DNA of 32,821 nucleotides, from positions 1-32,821 of the forward strand of contig JAIRYV010000063.1 of assembly GCA_031267685.1 (NCBI GenBank), in the 5' to 3' direction. A program made the position numbers and the translations under genes. Positions 7,137 to 14,199 of this stretch are shown here, in pieces (position 1 is the first letter of the stretch; every line of letters begins with the position of its first letter). The stretch comes from Treponema sp. Its GTDB lineage: Bacteria; Spirochaetota; Spirochaetia; Treponematales; Breznakiellaceae. The notes beneath the pieces are model-generated. The model did not search any database. It saw only the letters and a program-made list of their open reading frames with translations, and was not told where the DNA came from.

Positions 7137-7176
7137 TGATTTGCATCCTCTTTCCTACCATGCTCCGCGGAAGGCA

Positions 7177-7205
7177 TTGACATACGATAATGGGCATAGT
7201 ATATT
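7177..7205 (+). promoter_or_regulatory. Promoter of the methyltransferase gene (leaderless layout)
   Basis: TTGACA (7177-7182), 17 bases, TATATT (7200-7205). Six adenines separate the -10 box from the ATG at 7212 and there is no ribosome binding site, so the transcript would start at or beside the start codon. Confidence 0.65.
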
Positions 7206-7211
7206 AAAAAA

Positions 7212-8027
7212 ATGAAGATTCAGACGAACATTTATCAAGGAGACGCGGGTATTATTCTTCGAGATATAGAAGATGATACCATTGATTTAATAGTAACCTC
7301 ACCGCCTTATGCTGATCAAAGAAAAGATAGTTATGGGGGAATTTCAGTGGATAAATATGTTGAATGGTTTTTGCCAATATGCCAAGAATTGCTGCGTGTA
7401 TTAAAACCTTCTGGAACATTTGTATTGAATATTAAAGAACGGGTATTGAATAGTGAAAGAAGCACTTATGTTATTGAACTAATATTGGAGATGAAAAAAC
7501 AAGGCTGGCTATGGACAGAAGAATTTATATGGCATAAAAAGAATAGTTATCCCGGGAAATGGCCTAATCGTTTTAGAGATGCATGGGAAAGATTGTTACA
7601 ATTTAATAAGACAAAGCGGTTTAATATGTACCAAGAAGCGGTTATGGTGCCGATGGGAGATTGGGCAAAAACACGGCTGCGTAAATTAAGCGAAACGGAT
7701 AAAATACGGGATACTTCAAAAGTTGGCAGTGGTTTTGGAAAAAACATTTCTCATTGGATTGGCAGGGAAATGGCATATCCAACGAATGTTTTGCATTTAG
7801 CTACTGAATGTAGCAATAGAAAGCATAGTGCGGCTTTTCCCGAAGAATTGCCCAGCTGGTTTATTAGGCTTTTCACCAAAGAAAATGATATGGTAATGGA
7901 TCCATTTATGGGTTCCGGCACGACAATATTTGCGGCCCAAAAATTAAGAAGAAATTCCATTGGTATAGAAATCGTTGAGGATTATTATAATGTTGTGAAG
8001 AACTCGTTAAAAGAGGCCGAGTTATAG
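7212..8027 (+). CDS. Type II DNA methyltransferase, beta class, probable N4-cytosine type
   Basis: The 271-aa protein is the modification enzyme of a type II restriction-modification pair. The catalytic motif IV is TSPPYA (29-34), typical of N4-cytosine enzymes, and the AdoMet motif DPFMGSGTT is at 230-238 near the C-terminus, the beta-class order. The restriction enzyme gene follows after 25 bases on the same strand. Both genes are much richer in A+T than the flanking DNA, and they lie between gene remnants, which suggests horizontal transfer. Regulation: a near-consensus promoter ends 6 bases before the ATG. N4 versus N6 specificity is inferred from SPPY alone. Confidence 0.9.
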   Translation: MKIQTNIYQGDAGIILRDIEDDTIDLIVTSPPYADQRKDSYGGISVDKYVEWFLPICQELLRVLKPSGTFVLNIKERVLNSERSTYVIELILEMKKQGWLWTEEFIWHKKNSYPGKWPNRFRDAWERLLQFNKTKRFNMYQEAVMVPMGDWAKTRLRKLSETDKIRDTSKVGSGFGKNISHWIGREMAYPTNVLHLATECSNRKHSAAFPEELPSWFIRLFTKENDMVMDPFMGSGTTIFAAQKLRRNSIGIEIVEDYYNVVKNSLKEAEL

Positions 8028-8052
8028 CTATTTGAAAAGGACGCGGTATTTT

Positions 8053-8787
8053 ATGAATAATTTATCAATCAATGGTGTTATCGAATATGTTGAACAGAAT
8101 ATTTCTGTATTCCATGAAAAACGTATTTCAAAGATTGGAGAGCTAAAGCTAAAAGCAGTTCTTCAAAAAAAGAATCCGTATCTATTTAAGGCAAAATATT
8201 TGCAAACCGCAGATTCTATAGTGAAAGAATTGCTCAATGCATATATTTCATCCAGCGAAGAAACAATGTTTGGAGACTGGTTGGAGGGTTTGGCAATATT
8301 TATTAATCAAAAAGTTCATTCGGGATGGAAGTCCGGGATAAAAGGTATTGATTTGGAATTTGACAATGAAAACAGACGGTATATAGTTTCAATAAAATCA
8401 GGCCCTAATTGGGGTAATAGTTCTCAAATTGAAAAAATGATAAACAATTTCAATACAGCGAAAAAGACTTTACGAACAAGCAATTCTTATTTAAATATTG
8501 TATGCGTAAATGGCTGTTGTTACGGAAAAGATAGTAAGCCCGATAAAGGCTCATATTACAAATATTGCGGACAAGCTTTCTGGGAATTTATTGGCGGGAA
8601 TGAAAATGTTTATACTGATATAATTGAGCCTCTCGGTTATAAGGCAAAAGAACGTAATGATGATTATATGACAAAATATTGTCATATGATAAACAGGTTT
8701 ACGAAAGAATTTATAGAACTATTTTGTGAAGATAGCGGTAATATCGATTGGAATAAATTGGTGAGATTTAATTCTGAAAAAGATTGA
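8053..8787 (+). CDS. Type II restriction endonuclease, PmeII-like family
   Basis: The 244-aa product resembles the PmeII-family restriction enzymes by recalled sequence (NPYLFKAKYLQTADSIVKEL, FGDWLEGLAIF, VNGCCYG). A PD-(D/E)xK-like core is visible: D100 in GIDLEF, then IVSIKSG with K115, plus an upstream Glu (E79). I start at ATG 8053, which has AAAGGA upstream, rather than at a TTG seven codons earlier. It partners with the methyltransferase at 7212-8027. Low G+C content matches its partner and differs from core genes nearby. Length is normal; the enzyme looks intact. The recognition sequence cannot be read from the DNA. Confidence 0.82.
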   Translation: MNNLSINGVIEYVEQNISVFHEKRISKIGELKLKAVLQKKNPYLFKAKYLQTADSIVKELLNAYISSSEETMFGDWLEGLAIFINQKVHSGWKSGIKGIDLEFDNENRRYIVSIKSGPNWGNSSQIEKMINNFNTAKKTLRTSNSYLNIVCVNGCCYGKDSKPDKGSYYKYCGQAFWEFIGGNENVYTDIIEPLGYKAKERNDDYMTKYCHMINRFTKEFIELFCEDSGNIDWNKLVRFNSEKD

Positions 8788-8806
8788 TAAAAGGACTGTG
8801 CAGCGC

Positions 8807-8998
8807 CTAACGTTGATACCGGAGATAGAAGTAAACAATCGATAGCGGCAGCACCTGCTCACCGTTCAGTTCAAGTACAAACAAACCGTTTTTTTGCGCA
8901 TAAGCGCATACTTCAGAGGAAACTACACCACTGGCTATTGCGCCCAGCAGCTTTTTTCCTTTAATTTCCGTAAGCTGATGCTTCCGCATTATTTTCAT
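8807..8998 (-). pseudogene. C-terminal fragment resembling PD-(D/E)xK-type hypothetical proteins
   Basis: A 63-codon frame with KKLLGAIASGVVSSEVCAYA and KNGLFVLELNGEQV, which by recall resembles the C-terminal end of nuclease-like proteins expanded in gut bacteria (GAVVPxNVAxYAxxxGLYVLxQxG). The nuclease core is absent, and it runs into the divergent AAA-ATPase remnant. Probably a leftover fragment; the assignment is tentative. Confidence 0.4.
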
Positions 8999-9009
8999 AC
9001 GTTTTCAGG

Positions 9010-9689
9010 CAGATATGGACAATGGTAGACCGCCGCCAGTATTTCACCATCAATCGGGGACGGCAGTATGGTAAGACCACGACCCTCACGCACTGTGCCG
9101 GGACCTGGCTGATGAGTACATCTGCGTCCGCATCAGTTTTGAAGGCATAGGGGATGAGCCATTTCAGACAACAGCATATTTTTGCCAGACCTTTTTGCGA
9201 CTTATTCAAAACTCGTTCAGGTTCAGTTCCGTTGCCAATGACGTACAGTATCTGGAAAGCTGGCTTGATACAGGAGTGCTGACTTTTGAAGCCTTGAGCA
9301 GGCACATTACAAAGATGTGCGAAGGAAAAAAGGTGGTTCTTATGAGCGACAAAGTGGATGCGTCGAGTAATTACCGTATCTATATCCAGTTTCTGGATAT
9401 ACTGCGAGACAAGTTTCTACAGCGGAAGGGCGGCATGGATTACACATTTCACAGTGTTATTCTCGCCGGAGTCTATGACATCAAGAATATCAAGATGATT
9501 AACGCCGGAACCTACACCGCAAACCCTGATGAAGGCACTATCTATAACTCCCCGTGGAACATCACTGTTCCCTTTGAGGTGGATATGGCTTTTAACCCCG
9601 CAGAGATCGCCACCATGCTCGTCAGTTATCAGGCGGATCACGCAGATGAGCCTTTCGCGGCCAGCGGACATTCCGGCTCTGTCGCGTGA
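9010..9689 (+). pseudogene. AAA-ATPase-like protein (PF09820 type), frameshifted and truncated
   Basis: The first piece reads RRQYFTINRGRQYGKTTTL (Walker A GRQYGKTT, about 9031-9090). The frame then shifts by one and continues with EYICVRISFEGIGDEPFQTT from ~9113. Similarity to the AAA-ATPase-like family goes on through KVVLMSDKVDASS (Walker B region, where the family has IDEVD), GGMDYTFHSVILAGVYDIKN and NSPWNITVPFEVDMAF, ending near 9650. The C-terminal nuclease domain is missing. Frameshift, altered Walker B and truncation make it a pseudogene. This family is highly multiplied in gut anaerobes and its role is unknown. Confidence 0.8.
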
Positions 9690-9813
9690 CTGGATAGATT
9701 ATGATTTCGGCATGGGCTTTGAGATTAAATACAAGGGCGCCTGGTATGCTAATGGGCATTACCTAAATTCCCTGGGTATATCGTTGATCATGTCGTTTGG
9801 CTCGGGCTGGTAA
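9687..9813 (+). pseudogene. C-terminal end of an outer-membrane beta-barrel protein
   Basis: In the +1 frame relative to the AAA remnant, the last ~40 codons read DWIDYDFGMGFEIKYKG, then ANGHYLNSLGISLIMSFGSGW and a stop. Alternating polar and aromatic residues and a terminal tryptophan are what the last strands of a spirochaete outer-membrane barrel look like. It is joined directly to the AAA-ATPase fragment, so it is a rearrangement junction. Similarity is by pattern only. Confidence 0.4.
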
Positions 9814-9936
9814 GTGTGGTGATATAAGCTTTGACAAAGCCTGAACTCAGTTGCTTATAACCTGAACCCATCCTCTTATATTATGGAAGGCTTGTCCGTA
9901 TACTGTCTACGTTAAACTGTATAGCGTCGATATTGT

Positions 9937-9968
9937 CCAGTATACCGTCGCATGAGGCGGTATGCTGG
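9937..9968 (-). terminator. Hairpin after the solute-binding protein gene
   Basis: CCAGTATACCG (9937-9947) pairs with CGGTATGCTGG (9958-9968) with one G-T wobble and a 10-base loop, 23 bases past the stop codon of the minus-strand gene. No U-run follows on that strand, so it may protect or process the 3' end rather than terminate alone. Confidence 0.4.
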
Positions 9969-9991
9969 ACACAGTTACTATGCAAGGGATT

Positions 9992-11593
9992 CTATTCGGG
10001 ATACTTGGCGCGGCGCTCATTTATAATTGCCTGTGCGCCGGAAACAAGCCAGTCTGCAATGCCCGCGTCGTATATGCGGTCAAAACTCTCTGGCGGACAG
10101 TTGATCGATTGAGTAAATATAACCCTTCCCTTATCCTGAAGCGTCTGGGCAAACGGGCCAGCAACAGTCAACGCGGAAGTGGGTTTGACAAACACTGGCG
10201 GACGCGAATTCGCAAGCGAAACATTGTAGGCATTTTGAATAACATCCGCAGGCGCTGAATAACCAGCGGCTAAGGCTCGGATACTCGCTTCATCGCTTTC
10301 CAAGAACAGTCCGTTCATCATTATGGTATAGTCGATATTCTGGGAGCTATTCATAATCCATGTGGGATCAGCGGTGGCCGATGGGTCCAGCTTTACTACG
10401 CCATCGCTTCCAATGGTATGAGTAATGCCAAGGGGGCCAGTCTGGATAAAGTGATAGTTATCATACTTTGTCAGCCAGTTAAGGTAGCGCATTGCCGCGT
10501 CAGGGTTCTTCGATGACGCAGGAATGAAATAGCTCAGGCCCACAATGTCATAAGAAGTCGTGTGGATTTTGCCATCGGAACTTTGAATACAGTCCACAGG
10601 AATATAATCAGCGTTAGGCACGTTTTTCCGCAGGTCAGTAAGTAAGTTATACGATTCGCGGTAAGGCACATCCCAGTTCCAGCAGAAGGCGCCAACAACG
10701 CCGCTCTTGATAAGGTCTGCGGGCCCAGTATCCATATCCTTGTACAAGGGCCAGTCCTTGTCGATAAGGTTAGCGTTGTACATACGATTCGCAAAACGGA
10801 CGCCTTCCTTGTAGCCTTCCACCAAGAAGTTGCGGTCAACCACAGTGCTGATCCAGCGTTCTTTGTCGCTCAGGTTGGGGTTGATAAAGGCTTCCATAAT
10901 GATACCGACAAGCGCGTCAGGGCGGTCTGCTGCCATGCTGTAAGGAATCACGCGGTTCACGCCCAACTTTGCTGGGTTATCCCGGAAAGCCACCAGCGCG
11001 TCCCAGAATTGCTGAGTTGTCTGAGGCACGGGGAGTCCAAGAATGTCCAGCCAGTCCTTACGTATAAAAAGGTTTTGGTTAGCAATGTTCATACGCTTGG
11101 CAGGCATTGAATAAATCTTTCCTGAACCAAGATCAACGTTCCGCTCAATGAGCCGATGCCCCTGTCTAGCAGTATCAGGCCCAAGAAAGGCATTAAGGTC
11201 CTTCAGTACCGTGTTGAGATAGGGCGATACATCATACACACCTCCCTGATCAGCCCACATCTGAATGTTATCACCAGAATAGGTGTAACATACATCAGGC
11301 GGATTACCAGCAGCGAACAGATTGATCAGCGCCTCTGTCTCCGTCCACCGAGGAACTGACACAAAGTTGACAATGATGTTTTCATCTTTCAAGATTTTTT
11401 CCTTGATCCATGCAGTCCACTTGTTATTTGCTGGATCAGTTTTGCCGCCATCAGTTCCCCGGTCAAATATCTCAACCGTGATTGTTACAGCTCCGCTGCC
11501 TGAAGTGCCGCCCTGTTGTTGCTGTCCGCCCGAAGCGAACAGCGCCATGCTTACCGAAAAAAATGCAAGCAGTCCAAATCCTAGTTTCTTCAT
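9992..11593 (-). CDS. ABC-transporter extracellular solute-binding protein, family 1
   Basis: The 533-aa product is a secreted substrate receptor for an ABC importer, probably for a sugar or oligosaccharide. It starts MKKLGFGLLAFFSVSMALFASGG: positive end, hydrophobic core and a cleavage region (AFA-SGG) with no lipobox cysteine, followed by a Gln/Gly/Ser linker. Later parts include FAAGNPPDVCYTYS, FIRKDWLDILGLPVPQTTQQF and NPDAAMRYLNWLTKYDNYHF, typical of the large treponemal binding proteins. The start at 11593 is set by GGAGGAAAG just upstream; the frame is open 12 codons more. No permease genes follow; downstream are remnants only, so it would need permeases encoded elsewhere. A promoter with TATAAT lies at 11665-11694. 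Confidence 0.88.
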   Translation of the reverse strand: MKKLGFGLLAFFSVSMALFASGGQQQQGGTSGSGAVTITVEIFDRGTDGGKTDPANNKWTAWIKEKILKDENIIVNFVSVPRWTETEALINLFAAGNPPDVCYTYSGDNIQMWADQGGVYDVSPYLNTVLKDLNAFLGPDTARQGHRLIERNVDLGSGKIYSMPAKRMNIANQNLFIRKDWLDILGLPVPQTTQQFWDALVAFRDNPAKLGVNRVIPYSMAADRPDALVGIIMEAFINPNLSDKERWISTVVDRNFLVEGYKEGVRFANRMYNANLIDKDWPLYKDMDTGPADLIKSGVVGAFCWNWDVPYRESYNLLTDLRKNVPNADYIPVDCIQSSDGKIHTTSYDIVGLSYFIPASSKNPDAAMRYLNWLTKYDNYHFIQTGPLGITHTIGSDGVVKLDPSATADPTWIMNSSQNIDYTIMMNGLFLESDEASIRALAAGYSAPADVIQNAYNVSLANSRPPVFVKPTSALTVAGPFAQTLQDKGRVIFTQSINCPPESFDRIYDAGIADWLVSGAQAIINERRAKYPE

Positions 11594-11649
11594 ACTTTCC
11601 TCCAAATAGATAGTGTTACACTTTCCCATTACCGTTTATCAGTATCTGG

Positions 11650-11789
11650 AAAGGTGCTATATAGATTATAAGCAGGCTTATGCGAATAATGCAACAAAAA
11701 TATACAAACCGTTGTATACATATCTTGTGTCATATTATCATATTATAGAAAGATTATCATAACAACTAAGCAAACACTTTAAGCAGACA
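11650..11789. repeat. ~140-bp flanking duplication, copy 1
   Basis: Aligns with 12377-12509 across its whole length (shared runs include GCTATATAGATTAT, AATAATGCAACAAAAATATA and ACAACTAAGCAA), differing by scattered substitutions and an 11-13 base insertion. The 23-bp array lies between the two copies. Copy 1 carries the promoter of the minus-strand binding protein gene and a broken version of the first 12 codons of the divergent oxidoreductase gene. Confidence 0.9.
11665..11694 (-). promoter_or_regulatory. Promoter of the solute-binding protein gene
   Basis: On the minus strand TTGCAT (11689-11694), 18 bases, TATAAT (11665-11670). Transcription would start about 65 bases upstream of the ATG. 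In duplicate copy 2 the -10 box has changed to CATAAT, so only copy 1 keeps the full consensus. Confidence 0.55.
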
Positions 11790-11801
11790 TCACGCTTCAC
11801 C

Positions 11802-12376
11802 GAGTTCTCTGTCTAGCCTTCACCGAGTTTCCTGTTTGGCCTTCACAGAGAACTCTGTTTGGCCTTCACAGAGTTTCCTGTTTGGCCTTCACAGAGAACT
11901 CTGTCTAGCCTTCACCGAGTTCTCTGTTTGGCCCTAACAGAGTTCTCTGTCTAGCCTTCACAGAGAACTCTGTTTGGCCTTCACAGAGTTTCCTGTTTGG
12001 CCTTCACAGAGTTTCCTGTTTGGCCCAAACAGAGTTTCCTGTCTAGCCTTCACCGAGTTCTCTGTTTGGCCCTAACAGAGTTTCCTGTTTGGCCTTCACA
12101 GAGTTTCCTGTTTGGCCCAAACAGAGTTTCCTGTTAGGGCCAAACAGAGTTTCCTGTCTAGCCTTCACCGAGTTCTCTGTTTGGCCCTAACAGAGTTTCC
12201 TGTTTGGCCCTAACAGAGTTTCCTGTTTGGGCCAAACAGAGTTTCCTGTCTAGCCTTCACCGAGTTCTCTGTTAGGCCCAAACAGAGTTTCCTGTCTAGC
12301 CTTCACCGAGTTCTCTGTTTGGCCCAAACAGAGTTTCCTGTTTGGCCCTAACAGAGTTCTCTGTGAAGGCCCTCAC
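11802..12376. repeat. 23-bp mosaic tandem array (25 units)
   Basis: Twenty-five units in perfect 23-base register with no indel. Each unit is a 10-base head (GAGTTTCCTG, GAGTTCTCTG or GAGAACTCTG), a 7-base linker (mostly TTTGGCC or TCTAGCC, rarely TTAGGCC, TTAGGGC or TTTGGGC) and a 6-base tail (TTCACA, TTCACC, CTAACA or CAAACA). The pieces recombine: TTCACC is followed by GAGTTCTCTG in 5 of 6 cases, while GAGAACTCTG always follows TTCACA. Head plus tail can make palindromes such as ACAGAGAACTCTGT. The same family reappears in opposite orientation at 32704. There are no unique spacers. Confidence 0.93.
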
Positions 12377-12509
12377 AAAGGCGCTATATAGATTATGAGT
12401 ATGCTTACGCGAATAATGCAACAAAAATATACAAACCGTGTTATACTTATCTTGTGTCATATAGAAAAAGATTATCACAACAACTAAGCAAGCACTTTAA
12501 GCAAGACGT
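12377..12509. repeat. ~133-bp flanking duplication, copy 2
   Basis: Partner of 11650-11789. It immediately follows the last array unit and runs into the first ~18 codons of the oxidoreductase gene at 12454. Copy 1 and copy 2 are in the same orientation. Confidence 0.9.
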
Positions 12510-14199
12510 CGCGGCCTTTGAAGAAAACGCTTGCCTTGTACTGAAAGGTACGCTCGACACGTGGCAGGATATTGTCAAGGCTGGGAGAATCGCGGTAACA
12601 ACAAGAGGCTTCAAAGGGCGCTACCACGGGCTCGTAAACAAAATCACGTTTAGCAAGGGAATCATCCCACCAATGAATCTGCCGCCAGTAACCGATTCCG
12701 CGCTTGAAGGGTTGAGACCCGATGTACTGGTCATTGGCGCGGGGATCACCGGTTCAGCCATTGCCCGTGAACTAACACGCTATAAGCTCAAGGTGTTGCT
12801 TGTTGAAAAAGAACACGATGTGGGAATGCAGGCATCAGGCAGAAATGATGGTATGGTACACCCCGGCATTGACTTAAAACCAGGAACGCTCAAGTACCAT
12901 TACAACAAGCTCGGAAACAATATATACGATGATTTTGCCCGCAACCTCGGCGTCCCCTTTGTCCGAAGCGGCCAGTACCTCTGCTTTACCAACCCATTGC
13001 TTATACCATTTCTCTACCTCACCTGGTTTCATTGGAAATATCTCAAAGTTCCGGGGGTTAGGGTCGTGCTTAAACAAGAGTTGCGCCAGTTGGAGCCGGG
13101 TATAAAGGATGATGTTGTGGCTGCGCTCTACTTTCCTACGGCTGCTTCTGTGTGTCCCTTCAATATCACGATTGCAGCTGCTGAAAACGCTGTACAAAAC
13201 GGCGCACAGATCAGCCTTGACACTGCTGTATTAGGGATGCAAACGGAAAACAAGCGCATTGTTTCGGTAAGCACTAATCGAGGCACGGTGTATCCTAAAG
13301 TACTGATAAACGCTGCAGGGGTCTTTAGTGATGATGTTGCTTCAATGGCGGGCGATCAGTTCTTTTCGATACATCCCCGCCGTGGCACGAATTCTATTCT
13401 TGACAAGAAAATCTCTCCATATCTGGTGCGAACCATTGCTAGCAAGATGGGAGATGTTTCAAAGAGCGCTCATTCAAAGGGTGGCGGGCTTGTTACCACT
13501 GCACACGGCAACCTTTTAGTCGGCCCTGATGTGGTAGAAACCTATGAGCGAGAAAACTACGCCACTGCCAGAGCATCAATAAGCGCAACCTTTGCGAAGT
13601 TTAAGCTCACAGCGCCAGCACTGGATCAAGGACAGATCATCACCTACTTTACAGGAGTGCGAGCGCCGACCTACGAAGAAGACTTTGTGGTGTGCAAGGG
13701 ACAACGCACAGAGAATATCGTACACGCCGCTGGTATTCAGTCTCCGGGACTGACCGCCGCGCCAGCTATTGCGATGGATGTTGCGCGCTTTGCCGTCGAA
13801 ATCTTAAAAGATGCCTTTGGTATGCGTCCGGCAATGAACGAGGCATTCAATCCAGTGCGGAACCCGATTCCACACGTGGCCAGTATGGACGAACATGCGC
13901 GCCATAAGCTGATCCAGCAGAATCCTGATTACGGCATCATTCTCTGTCGTTGCGAAGAAGTGAGCAAGGGCGAGATACTCGACGCATTGCGGCGCCCCAT
14001 TCCCTGCGATACGGTCGATGGCGTAAAACGCCGAGTGCGTCCTGGTATGGGGCGATGTCAGGGCGGATTCTGCGGGCCACTAGTGCTGAAGCTCATCGCC
14101 GAGGAAAAAAAGCTCCCATTGGAGATGGTAACAAAAAATGGACAAGGCACTGTTCTCTGTGGACAGACAAAAGCTTCCTACAAGGTAACCAATATATGA
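12454..14199 (+). CDS. GlpA-like FAD-dependent oxidoreductase with C-terminal BFD-type Fe-S domain
   Basis: The 581-aa protein resembles anaerobic glycerol-3-phosphate dehydrogenase-type flavoproteins. It has an N-terminal BON-like segment (about 1-68), a Rossmann FAD site VLVIGAGITG (91-100) with VEKE, a DAO-type catalytic domain to ~470, and a [2Fe-2S] ferredoxin-like domain with C498, C500, C535 and C540 (CRCEE...CQGGFC). The next gene overlaps by four bases, so the two flavoproteins likely form one complex. The start is GTG 12454: no ribosome binding site, but TATACT lies 6 bases upstream (12442-12447), with only a poor -35. The first ~18 codons lie in the duplicated segment. Substrate not determined; glycerol-3-phosphate is only one possibility. 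Confidence 0.85.
   Translation: MSYRKRLSQQLSKHFKQDVAAFEENACLVLKGTLDTWQDIVKAGRIAVTTRGFKGRYHGLVNKITFSKGIIPPMNLPPVTDSALEGLRPDVLVIGAGITGSAIARELTRYKLKVLLVEKEHDVGMQASGRNDGMVHPGIDLKPGTLKYHYNKLGNNIYDDFARNLGVPFVRSGQYLCFTNPLLIPFLYLTWFHWKYLKVPGVRVVLKQELRQLEPGIKDDVVAALYFPTAASVCPFNITIAAAENAVQNGAQISLDTAVLGMQTENKRIVSVSTNRGTVYPKVLINAAGVFSDDVASMAGDQFFSIHPRRGTNSILDKKISPYLVRTIASKMGDVSKSAHSKGGGLVTTAHGNLLVGPDVVETYERENYATARASISATFAKFKLTAPALDQGQIITYFTGVRAPTYEEDFVVCKGQRTENIVHAAGIQSPGLTAAPAIAMDVARFAVEILKDAFGMRPAMNEAFNPVRNPIPHVASMDEHARHKLIQQNPDYGIILCRCEEVSKGEILDALRRPIPCDTVDGVKRRVRPGMGRCQGGFCGPLVLKLIAEEKKLPLEMVTKNGQGTVLCGQTKASYKVTNI

Noticed and set aside
6480..7139. Repeat protein with ENMFARH or MKTCLHV heptads across the 21-bp array
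   Set aside because: The array is open in four frames on both strands simply because the unit is a multiple of 3. The downstream part is phosphatase in a shifted frame, and no ribosome site is present.
11802..12376. CRISPR array
   Set aside because: Units are contiguous 23-mers made of shared words, with no unique spacers, no leader and no cas genes nearby. The same holds for the arrays at 6508, 18552 and 32704.
11650..12509. Insertion sequence with long target duplication
   Set aside because: No transposase frame or terminal inverted repeats lie between the two copies, only the tandem array, so I describe it as a duplication and not as an IS.
13950..14195. N-terminal extension of the second oxidoreductase back to 13950
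   Set aside because: It lies in another frame of the GlpA-like Fe-S domain. The ATG at 14196 starts the FAD-binding motif at the correct distance and overlaps the preceding stop.
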